Part shown: piece after piece, positions 7,900-16,400 of the stretch
Layout of the letters: each line of letters begins with the position of its first letter
Numbering within the stretch: position 1 is the first letter of the stretch
Source: a virus
DNA length: 23,762 nucleotides
Virus record (IMG/VR): IMGVR_UViG_3300027985_000055
Location: 1 to 23,762 of that record
Direction: 5' to 3' (one strand)
Position numbers and translations under genes: made by a program
Notes under the pieces: generated by a model
What the model saw: only the letters and a program-made list of their open reading frames with translations
Database searches by the model: none
Told to the model about the DNA's origin: nothing

Positions 7900-10602
7900 A
7901 TGCCCTTCTTAACTAGACAAAACATACAGTCTCAGCAGCAAGCACCACAGATTGCTAACGTGCAATTTCCGGGGGGTGCTACGCCACAGCTAAAGCAATC
8001 TCCCGAAACCCTTTCTAATGATGGTTTGTTTTGGGCTAGTCTTGCAAGTGGCTTAATGAATGCTGGTGCTGAGTACGTTAAAAGCTCAGAAGCTGATGCT
8101 TATATTCGTGGACAGGAAGATAGTACTGCTGGCAGGGAGATGCAAGCACAAAGCTTTATAGATACACTCGCATACAAGGAAGGTTACAATAAGATAACCA
8201 GAGCTAATCAGGTAGCTACCATGAAGCTGGAAGGTCAGCAAATGGCTTATGATTATGCTATGCAGGGTAAGGATACTGCTACCTTCTTACAAGACTATGA
8301 GAAGAAACAACAAGAGCTACTTCAAAAGGCAGAGCAAGATGGATTGAATCTTCGTAGAGAAGACCACCAAGCTTTCGTACAAGAGATAGCTCAGGCTAAA
8401 TTCTCAGCACAGAAAACATTTAGTGATACAAGCCGTGGGCATATAGTCAACCTGAATATGCAGGCTATCAATCGAGAACTCAATGCTGGTATTAACGATG
8501 TACGTATGTCAGCACCCGCTCGGAAGGCAGAGCTACTCGACAATATGTTGATTCGTATCAATTCTGATGTCATGCTCACAGACCCAGCTAGAGAGGGTGT
8601 TACTGCGAGTCTATTCAGTGGCCTCTTATCTAATATGGATTCCAAGGAAGATGTACAGTGGGCTATTGACCATGTTACTAAATTGGAAGAGTTCACCAGC
8701 TTACCAATGGAACAGCAATCTAGCATCCTACGAGTAGCACAGACATCGTATGAGCAACAGGCTCAACGTGAATCTGGTATTGCTTACAGTACTGCCTTTG
8801 CATTTAATAATGCTCAGACTCTCCAAGAATTCGATACTCAGTTTCCACAGTCTCAAGTGTTTGCTATGATGGATAATGCTACTAATAGTAAAGTTATCTC
8901 TCAGGCAACCAGCTACAGCTTAAAGCAACAGTACATGGCTAAACGCGAAGAACTGATAAAGGCTCAGAAGACGAACTTGCAGTTTACTAGTGGTACGATT
9001 CTGGATGTTGCTTCCTATTCAGGCAGGGCAGTAGAACCTACTACAAGTGCTGCAGTAGAATGGTATGCGTCTAGACCGAGAGAAGATGGGCGTCCGTTAG
9101 GCTATGCTCGTGGTGGTTTAGCAATGTTCATTGATGGTATGATGTTTCAGGATGGTATCAGAAAACAGACTGGTATCATGATGCTTAATAAAGTTCTGGA
9201 CAACTTAACCTCCATGGATGTTAGTGAACTCAAGTATGATAAAGATGGAAATCCTATAGTACGTGAAGACATTGCAGATGCTATGTATTCTGTACAGCAA
9301 ATGTGGGAAAGACTACCACCTAATAATCGTAGTCTTATATTGAAAGACCTTCCTAATGCAGTTCGCTATGGACTTATGCAGGGGGTAGATAATCGGTCAT
9401 TGCTTACAGTTATCCTATCTCGTCAGGCACAGATAAACCGACATCAAGTTAATGAGCATCCAGCTACCCTACCTGATAAGAATAAGTTCACCTCTGATGA
9501 ACTGCTTAAAGGTTGGACAGATTGGGGATTCTCAGATACCAGTACAGTGCGTAGAGCTATGGGTGTTAATGCCCCTTTATGGGCATCTGGAGATGAGACT
9601 AAAGCTGCACGTATGTTAGCTGCACCTTATAATGCAATCCTTGGTTCTAAGTATGCTCAGGCTGTAATGTCTGGTGATGTCTTATCCGATGCAGACGATA
9701 CAGCGGCAGAGATTAAACTACAAATGGCTGGTGATACAGTGCGTGTAGACAATGGTACAGAAGATGGTATGTTTGTAATGCTATCTAATATGCCAATGAA
9801 TAAACGCAAAGAAGGTTTAGGTACAACTGCAAATGATATCCTAGCTGAAGCACTGGCTCCTAAAATGAAAGAGTTGGCTGCACAGTATCCGAGTGCTGTA
9901 GCTACTGTACTCGATTATGATGAGACTACAGATGCGTTTAACATTATGATGTATGACGCTAGAGGTCAACAGTTTATTGCTGACTCTATTCGTCAGGATG
10001 ATATCAAACGAGAAGTTACTACATTTCAACAACAATTGAATAACACCTTCGCTCCTAAAGCATGGCAGTCACCTGCTTATGTCCCGGGTGCTGGTGGCAT
10101 GGTAACTCTAGATACACGTAATACGTGGGGTATCCCAAGCAATCAAGCCTACGATATGATGTCGTGGATTATCCACTTTGAAGGTTATACACCAGAGAAA
10201 GGTTTCAGTATATTAGAATCTCAGAATCCTAAGTACTCTAAAGCTTGGAATGATACACCTCAAATGGCAGCTAATAAGTTCTCAGCCTTCATGGAAGATT
10301 TCGTGTACCCTAAAGTACATGAACAAATGAAAGGCTATAAGAGACTTCCACAGATTCTTCAGAATAACTTGCGAGTTGTACTTGGAGAGTCAACTTACCA
10401 TGCCGGTAATTCACAAGCCTTTGGTAAGTATGTTGATAGAATTATTCGAGGAGAAGGCTACAACAACGTGGCCCGAGACTTCCTTAGTTCAAATGAGGCA
10501 TTCATTAGACAAGGTATGAAACAGAATGGAGAGCCTGCAGAACGTAACCTATTCCGTTTACAGATTCTACAAGATATAGATACCTTCATGAAAGGCCAAT
10601 AA
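7900..10602 (+). CDS. internal virion protein, gp15-like
   Basis: The 900-residue product is larger than T7 gp15 (747) and occupies its position. The N-terminus has a Gln/Pro-rich leader, then a LFWASLASGLMNAGAEYV segment and long charged helical stretches (for example DYEKKQQELLQKAEQDGLNL near residues 130-150), as in periplasmic ejectosome proteins. I see no catalytic motif. ATG 7900 is preceded by GGAG. It should stack in the capsid core and, after ejection, build the periplasmic tunnel with the gp16-like protein. Confidence 0.78.
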   Translation: MPFLTRQNIQSQQQAPQIANVQFPGGATPQLKQSPETLSNDGLFWASLASGLMNAGAEYVKSSEADAYIRGQEDSTAGREMQAQSFIDTLAYKEGYNKITRANQVATMKLEGQQMAYDYAMQGKDTATFLQDYEKKQQELLQKAEQDGLNLRREDHQAFVQEIAQAKFSAQKTFSDTSRGHIVNLNMQAINRELNAGINDVRMSAPARKAELLDNMLIRINSDVMLTDPAREGVTASLFSGLLSNMDSKEDVQWAIDHVTKLEEFTSLPMEQQSSILRVAQTSYEQQAQRESGIAYSTAFAFNNAQTLQEFDTQFPQSQVFAMMDNATNSKVISQATSYSLKQQYMAKREELIKAQKTNLQFTSGTILDVASYSGRAVEPTTSAAVEWYASRPREDGRPLGYARGGLAMFIDGMMFQDGIRKQTGIMMLNKVLDNLTSMDVSELKYDKDGNPIVREDIADAMYSVQQMWERLPPNNRSLILKDLPNAVRYGLMQGVDNRSLLTVILSRQAQINRHQVNEHPATLPDKNKFTSDELLKGWTDWGFSDTSTVRRAMGVNAPLWASGDETKAARMLAAPYNAILGSKYAQAVMSGDVLSDADDTAAEIKLQMAGDTVRVDNGTEDGMFVMLSNMPMNKRKEGLGTTANDILAEALAPKMKELAAQYPSAVATVLDYDETTDAFNIMMYDARGQQFIADSIRQDDIKREVTTFQQQLNNTFAPKAWQSPAYVPGAGGMVTLDTRNTWGIPSNQAYDMMSWIIHFEGYTPEKGFSILESQNPKYSKAWNDTPQMAANKFSAFMEDFVYPKVHEQMKGYKRLPQILQNNLRVVLGESTYHAGNSQAFGKYVDRIIRGEGYNNVARDFLSSNEAFIRQGMKQNGEPAERNLFRLQILQDIDTFMKGQ

Positions 10603-10612
10603 GGAGAGTATA

Positions 10613-13600
10613 ATGGCTAATATCAGATTACCACTTGAGATGCATACTGCTCCGGTGGATGTACAAACCCCACCAAATCCGAGTGTTTCTGGAATTACAC
10701 CAACTCCCCTAGTATCATCACCAATGTTGGGGACTTCTAATGAAGTCCCTAATCTTGTTGAACTTAAAAAGAAACCATTAACTAGGGGTGATACAGTAAC
10801 AGCTACCTTAGCTGAGTCTGTAACAGCCCGTATGCTGCGAGGCCTTGATTACCTGACTATTCCCGCTGAGGAAGGCTTTGATGTGGTTAAGGCACTAGGC
10901 CCAAGAGCAGCAGACTATAGTAGAGATGAACTTGCAAGTCTGTATGATGCACGCAGCACTACAGAACTAACTAAACGTATTGCAGCAATACAAGAATCAC
11001 GAAACAACATGAAGGCTATGGCAGCTAATCCTATTACTGCTATGGCTACCTCTATGCTAGATATTGACGTAGCCATTGGTGGTACAGTAGGTGCTATGTC
11101 TAAAGCTAGTCGATTAACACGTATGGCAGCAGCAGCCGTTGAGACTGCAGGTGCTTTGAAATTAGCTTCTGAAGGTGGCCCAATGTCGCAGACTGAGGCC
11201 ACTCTATGGATGGTAGGTGCAACTCTAGCAGCTATCCCTAATATCCATAAGGCTAAACCTAAAGCTAATGCTGTAGTGCCTCCTATGCGCCCTGACGCGG
11301 GGGATATAGTCCCTAGTAAACCTGCACCAACTGCACCAACACTTCCTCATGGAGCAACAGCAGTTGCAGAACAGGCTATGGAGTCTGGTGTGCAGGACAT
11401 CCTTACTAAGGGACAGGCTGTTCCAGAAGCGCCAACAAAACCTATTAAATATATGATAACCGATGCAGGGGATATCTACTACAAGAATGATGCTGGTAAT
11501 GTCCAGTTACTAACTGGCCGTATTCCAGATGGTTCAGTCAAGGTAGATATGCTTGATACTAAAGCACCTAATGGAGGCATCCTTGATGCTCCTAAGATGG
11601 ATACTATCAAAGACCCTGACTATCCTATTAAACCTGTACAGGAAGCTCCCTCAACACCATACGTTAAGCATGGCAATAGCTATGCAACATTAGACGTTGA
11701 TGGTAACTATCACCTGTATGATGAACCCCCTAAACACGGTATTGAACTCAAGAGTATTGATGAGCTAGAACACACCGTAGATACACCTAATCCACGTATC
11801 CCATTTGACATGGGAGATGGGAAGCCACGTAATTATTTCAATACTAGTCCTATGACTGCCACTGTACGAGATGCAGTAGGTGCAGTACTGGCAACAGGTG
11901 CTCATTTACCAGAGGACTTGAAGAGGTTAGCAACTTCCCTATTCGATGGGTTAAGTGATGAAGCTCCAATTCCAATGCGCTTCAGTAGCACCTTAGGTGA
12001 TGAGTTTGGCCCTGAGGTTACAGGTTACTATGAGTACTATGCAACAAGAGCAGGACATGCAAAGGTCAAGGTAGCTCCTGAACGTCTGAATGCTGTACAA
12101 GACCTCACAGGCTTTGTAAGGGGATTAGATGTTGAAGAGATAGGAACACTGTTACACGAGGCAACTCATGCTAAGGTGGATAACTCTATCTATGCTGTAG
12201 ACCAAGGTATACGTGTGTCTAAAGTAGTCCGAGATTCTGTAGACCAATTAAAACGTGTACATGATTATGTGATGCAGATAGGTGGTAAGCTACCTGCTAA
12301 ATATCTAGATAGTGGAGAGATTGGCTATGCCATGTCTGATATCCATGAGTTTGCAGCACAGGTCTTTAGTGCCCCTGATTTCCGTGAGATGCTGAATAGT
12401 ATTGAGTGGAAGAACAAACCTATCTTACAACGTATTAAGAAAGCCTTTGTGCATATGATTACCGGACAGCCACTACACAGTGGCGCTATGGATGAAGTAG
12501 ATAAGGCCTTAACCAACCTGTTTGGTACTAAGACTCGCTATATGACAGATAAAGAACGGTCTAAAATATTTGGTATCATGAAGACTGCTAAATCCCAACA
12601 CTTCCGTTCATTAGCCAAGACTCCAGCGGGATTCAAAACCGCTATGGAAACTATCAATGGTGCGCTAAGTACATTTGAGGCAATCAAGAATCTCGGCCCT
12701 AAGTTCGCTGCACTAGCACCTAAGCTACTCGTAGACTCTACGGGTACTGCTGCTAACTCTGCTGCTCACTATGCAAGAGCAGCGCTTCTACAAGGTAATG
12801 TGGGGCATATGTTAGTACAGTCTAGTATGGCTCAAGCGTTGGTACAAGATGGTTGGAATTTATTCAAACGTTTCTTACACCCTATGGAATATCGTAGAGC
12901 AGCAAAGTCATTCTCGGAAGAGGTATACAATGCCATTGCTGAGAATGCAGGTCGCTATGCAGATGGTCTTGAAATCCTACCACACAAGAATCCTCTAATA
13001 CAGAAAGTGTTACAGGACTTCGAAGGCTCTAATTGGGCTAGTGATTGGTTGAAGAATATCAAGGCTGCTGGAGTAGAAGGCGCTTCAGATATCCTAGAGA
13101 ATCCTTGGTATCTACCACGTTCACATGACTACAACAAGATTGTGGATGCTATGCGTAAGGGATTAGTAACACAAGATGACATCATTGGTATGTATGCAGA
13201 ACAGTTCAAACGAATATTTGCAGACAGAGGGATGGAAGACGCAACAGCTAAAAAACTAGGTAAGCAGATGTTCAAGAATATCCAAGACCGTGGCCTAGGT
13301 ACTACTGATTGGCGTAGTGGGATTGCGGGTATGGGTTTTGATGATATCCGTGATGCACTGGAACATGCAGGTGTAAGCGAAGAGCAGATTAAACAGTTCT
13401 TGGGTGAAGCACAGCAAGCTGGTAAGGAAGCAAATAAACCTACCAATCTTCGCAGACGTATGGATTTTGATATGACTATGCCCTACATCACCAAGCAAGG
13501 CCGTACAATCAATATGGACATGTTTGTTCGTAAGGACGTGGCTTCTAGTATGGAAGGCTATGGTAGACGCATGGCAGGCCGTGTAGGACTTGCAAAGGCG

Positions 13601-14806
13601 GGTTATCCTGACCTGAGAACCTTAGATGCTGGTATTACCAAAGCACTTCAAGAAGTTACTGGAGATATGAAAGTAGCTCGTGAGCTTGTGGATAATACTA
13701 TTAAGCATTTACTTGGTATGCCTACAGGTGAACGTGTACCTGATTTATTCCGTACTGTCAATATCTTATCATCTGCTACCAACCTTGGTAACTCTGGTAT
13801 ATTTCAGTTAGCTGACTCTGCACTTGTAGTTCAGGAGTATGGTCTACTCAAGACTATCAAAGCATTAATGCATACGAAGTTCGGTCGTAATGCTTTAGAA
13901 CTTGCAAGGTCTCCTGAGTTTGGCTCACGCTTTAAAGACGTGCTGGAAGGTAACTTAGTACTGCAGGGTATGTATCGTCCACTGCTAACCCACCTTGATG
14001 ATAACTTCGAAGTGGCGCACATGGCAGAGTTTCACCAGTTAATTCAACACCTTGGGCAGAACACTCGCTTTGCCTCTGGACTTGAGTTCGTCCGTAGAGG
14101 ACAGGTTAAATTGGTGGCTGGTATGATTGCAGACTCTTTAGAGGGCGCTATCAAAGGTAGTGCGGATGACATCAACATTCTGAAACGCTATGGTTTAACC
14201 GATGATATACTGGCGAAAGTAAAGGCAGCTAGGGAGGTTATTCCTGATATCCGTATGTGGGATAGAGGACTAGTACTGGATGTCAATGCAATCCTCACCA
14301 ATGCTGCAGACGCACTCGTACTGGAGAATCGTTTAGGCGATATCGCTCCGTGGTTACAGTTCAGTTCTGTAGGTAAAGTTATCATGCCTTATCTATCCTT
14401 CGTGTCTGGTGCATGGAATAAACTGCTCCGTAGACGTTATAGAATGGATGGATTCCAAGGAGTGATGATGAGTATGGCGTACCAAATGCCTGCTGCTGTG
14501 TTGGCCTCTGCTGCTAGTATGGAGATTAGAGGTAAGGAGTTAGATGCGCAGAAAGTAGTAGCTAAGGCGATAACTCAGACGCCTATCACAAGCTGGTTTG
14601 GCTATGCTGTAGATTTCCTTACACAAGGCCCAGCTAACAGCATTGCTGCACTCAGTATTGCAGATAAGTCATACTCTGCTATGAAGAGTATCCTTCAGGG
14701 TAAACCAGACGCAGAGAAGATTATCAATGCTATGCCTTGGATATCCTTGATACCACCAGTCAAGATGTATGGTGCAACTATTAACGAAGACGAGGAGACT
14801 AAATAA
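10613..14806 (+). CDS. gp16-like ejection protein with a putative zinc metallopeptidase domain
   Basis: At 1397 residues this is the longest gene here and sits where T7 gene 16 (1318 residues) does. T7 gp16 begins with a lytic transglycosylase domain; this N-terminus instead is Pro-rich and shows no such domain. Residues about 455-625 contain a zincin-like segment: EEIGTLLHEATHAKVD gives HExxH at 515-519, and SDIHEFAAQVFSAPDF offers a Glu at 579 as possible third zinc ligand. Such HExxH plus downstream E-F-x-A-x-x-F modules are known in very large phage polyvalent/ejection proteins. The remainder is helical and probably forms the inner-membrane channel. Start ATG 10613 has AAGGAGAG upstream. 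The gp16 role is well supported by order and size; the peptidase activity is inference. Confidence 0.82.
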   Translation: MANIRLPLEMHTAPVDVQTPPNPSVSGITPTPLVSSPMLGTSNEVPNLVELKKKPLTRGDTVTATLAESVTARMLRGLDYLTIPAEEGFDVVKALGPRAADYSRDELASLYDARSTTELTKRIAAIQESRNNMKAMAANPITAMATSMLDIDVAIGGTVGAMSKASRLTRMAAAAVETAGALKLASEGGPMSQTEATLWMVGATLAAIPNIHKAKPKANAVVPPMRPDAGDIVPSKPAPTAPTLPHGATAVAEQAMESGVQDILTKGQAVPEAPTKPIKYMITDAGDIYYKNDAGNVQLLTGRIPDGSVKVDMLDTKAPNGGILDAPKMDTIKDPDYPIKPVQEAPSTPYVKHGNSYATLDVDGNYHLYDEPPKHGIELKSIDELEHTVDTPNPRIPFDMGDGKPRNYFNTSPMTATVRDAVGAVLATGAHLPEDLKRLATSLFDGLSDEAPIPMRFSSTLGDEFGPEVTGYYEYYATRAGHAKVKVAPERLNAVQDLTGFVRGLDVEEIGTLLHEATHAKVDNSIYAVDQGIRVSKVVRDSVDQLKRVHDYVMQIGGKLPAKYLDSGEIGYAMSDIHEFAAQVFSAPDFREMLNSIEWKNKPILQRIKKAFVHMITGQPLHSGAMDEVDKALTNLFGTKTRYMTDKERSKIFGIMKTAKSQHFRSLAKTPAGFKTAMETINGALSTFEAIKNLGPKFAALAPKLLVDSTGTAANSAAHYARAALLQGNVGHMLVQSSMAQALVQDGWNLFKRFLHPMEYRRAAKSFSEEVYNAIAENAGRYADGLEILPHKNPLIQKVLQDFEGSNWASDWLKNIKAAGVEGASDILENPWYLPRSHDYNKIVDAMRKGLVTQDDIIGMYAEQFKRIFADRGMEDATAKKLGKQMFKNIQDRGLGTTDWRSGIAGMGFDDIRDALEHAGVSEEQIKQFLGEAQQAGKEANKPTNLRRRMDFDMTMPYITKQGRTINMDMFVRKDVASSMEGYGRRMAGRVGLAKAGYPDLRTLDAGITKALQEVTGDMKVARELVDNTIKHLLGMPTGERVPDLFRTVNILSSATNLGNSGIFQLADSALVVQEYGLLKTIKALMHTKFGRNALELARSPEFGSRFKDVLEGNLVLQGMYRPLLTHLDDNFEVAHMAEFHQLIQHLGQNTRFASGLEFVRRGQVKLVAGMIADSLEGAIKGSADDINILKRYGLTDDILAKVKAAREVIPDIRMWDRGLVLDVNAILTNAADALVLENRLGDIAPWLQFSSVGKVIMPYLSFVSGAWNKLLRRRYRMDGFQGVMMSMAYQMPAAVLASAASMEIRGKELDAQKVVAKAITQTPITSWFGYAVDFLTQGPANSIAALSIADKSYSAMKSILQGKPDAEKIINAMPWISLIPPVKMYGATINEDEETK

Positions 14807-15498
14807 TGTACTCGGTTCAAACATCAACATCCAACGGTACATTAGATAGGGTAGTAATTGGCATTGAGTTTATTGACGTATCACACATTCACGTATACCG
14901 AAGCGACGACCCTGATGAGTTAGTCGAAGGAGTAGACTTTACGTGGGATGGTGTGATTGCTATTGACTTCCCTAGCGTGATACCTAATGGTGTTGTAGTA
15001 ACTATATTAAGACGTACAGTATTCGACGAGATACTGAACCTATTTGCGGGTGGTGCCCCGTTTCTAAGAGAAGCACTAGATGAGAACTTTACTCAGGTAT
15101 TGTACATTGCTCAAGAAACAGCGGAGTCGGGTATTACACTCGACTTCTTCCGTTACATTAATATGAATAACAATCAGATTAAGAGCCTTGGTGCACCTAC
15201 CGCTAGTACGGATGCTACCACTAAAGCGTACGTAGATGCTGTGGATACAGACCACGAATCCAGACTTGATTATCTGGAAGCGCGTGTCCCTACGGCTATT
15301 GTGGATTACACAGCTACCGCTGTAGGTGGTAATAGTTCTTGGAGTCCCCCATACACATTCACACAATGTTTATTCATGGTAGATGGTGTAGTGCAAGTTC
15401 CGGGTATTTCCTACAATGTTGTGGCAAATACAATCCAATTGATTGGTTGGACTTTCGCATCTGGCTCACGCCTACACGCTCACATCTATGCTATATAG
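14806..15498 (+). CDS. short tail fibre with T7 gp17-type N-terminal domain, probable adaptor
   Basis: The 230-residue protein starts at ATG 14806 (GAGGAG upstream, one-base overlap). Residues 1-110 match the T7 gp17 N-terminal tail-attachment domain, with the motif FDEILNLFAGGAPFLREALD and then ENFTQVLYIAQETAESG. Residues of about 120-165 include NNNQIKSLGAPTASTDATTK and a short coiled segment. Residues 166-230 form a small beta-rich domain. T7 gp17 is 553 residues; this lacks a long shaft and receptor tip, so it probably anchors the large fibre encoded at 19538-22774, as in podoviruses that split the adaptor from the receptor-binding fibre. Confidence 0.82.
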   Translation: MYSVQTSTSNGTLDRVVIGIEFIDVSHIHVYRSDDPDELVEGVDFTWDGVIAIDFPSVIPNGVVVTILRRTVFDEILNLFAGGAPFLREALDENFTQVLYIAQETAESGITLDFFRYINMNNNQIKSLGAPTASTDATTKAYVDAVDTDHESRLDYLEARVPTAIVDYTATAVGGNSSWSPPYTFTQCLFMVDGVVQVPGISYNVVANTIQLIGWTFASGSRLHAHIYAI

Positions 15499-15507
15499 GA
15501 GTAATTT

Positions 15508-15801
15508 ATGAGTAAGTCAGCAAAGCGGAATGCGCTTGAAGAACTCCATAAAATGCTTGCAGAAACATTAACTGAAGATTTAAGACAGGCTAAGGAGGAT
15601 GGTATTCCATTACCAGCAGCTAACCTTAATGCTATCAGACAATTCTTAAAGGACAATGATATCACTGCAGATATCGAAGCTGAGGATATGGCAGAACTCC
15701 ACAGTGAGTTTGAACAAGAAATGGCTGCAGCACGACAACGTAAGCGTGATGCTGTTTCTAATGCCTTGAGTGATGACGATATGGAGCGTCTTTTACAATA
15801 G
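15508..15801 (+). CDS. terS: terminase small subunit (DNA maturase A, gp18-like)
   Basis: The 97-residue protein is highly charged and helical, with PLPAANLNAIRQFLKDNDI in the middle, a motif I associate with small terminases of podoviruses, and an acidic C-terminus ending SDDDMERLLQ (T7 gp18 ends with a similar LTDDD segment). It follows the fibre and precedes the large terminase with one gene between. It should recognise concatemeric DNA and stimulate the large subunit. AGGAG lies before ATG 15508. Confidence 0.82.
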   Translation: MSKSAKRNALEELHKMLAETLTEDLRQAKEDGIPLPAANLNAIRQFLKDNDITADIEAEDMAELHSEFEQEMAAARQRKRDAVSNALSDDDMERLLQ

Positions 15802-15808
15802 AGGTTTT

Positions 15809-16399
15809 ATGAGTTTATACTATTTAGCTAAACATTTCATGGCTCGTAAGATAGCCCAATTCGGTGTATACTTTCTAGGTGTGGTAAGTCTATCAGACCC
15901 TGAGTATTTATCTGCAGTGGGTGTTCTTTACCAATGGTTGGTGGATGATACATTTGCAAGTGATGAGGAGCGTTGGTATAAATTCAATACTCCAACTGAC
16001 TGCCCTATACAAATCATTCACCGTATTATGATGCCACAGTTATCAGGCTGTTCTTATGAAGTATATGATAGTGTTACTGGGGGGATTCTAGGTGTTACAC
16101 CCGAATCTTTACGAAGGAAAAATCCCGAAGTAGGTAGAGTCCCCACTACAGAAATACTTCAATACACAGCTAATCCCACTGGTGTTCTTAAAGTTGATAC
16201 TCCAATTTATATTGGGGAGGGCGGTGTTACACCAGCATCTAAACCGGGAGGTACTAACTCACGAGAGGAAGGTTTCCAACGTTATCCTGCTAATTCCGTA
16301 ACTTATGTACGTATTAAAAATACTTCTGGTTCTAGTAATAGGATAGTAATGCGTATGGCCTTCGCTGAGTTGGATGCCGTAATACTTAAAGAGGAATAA
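15809..16399 (+). CDS. protein of unknown function between terminase subunits
   Basis: I do not recognise this 196-residue protein. The likely start is ATG 15809 with AGAGG a few bases upstream; a longer reading from 15770 overlaps the terS gene, and ATG 15839 is another option. The first 30 residues are partly hydrophobic (FGVYFLGVVSL). The C-terminal half is beta-rich with NTSGSSNRIVMRMAFAEL, the sort of pattern seen in virion surface or decoration proteins. In T7 this interval holds the Rz-type spanin gene, but there is no signal peptide, lipobox or long periplasmic coiled coil here, so a spanin is unlikely. Confidence 0.7.
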   Translation: MSLYYLAKHFMARKIAQFGVYFLGVVSLSDPEYLSAVGVLYQWLVDDTFASDEERWYKFNTPTDCPIQIIHRIMMPQLSGCSYEVYDSVTGGILGVTPESLRRKNPEVGRVPTTEILQYTANPTGVLKVDTPIYIGEGGVTPASKPGGTNSREEGFQRYPANSVTYVRIKNTSGSSNRIVMRMAFAELDAVILKEE

Positions 16400-16400
16400 C

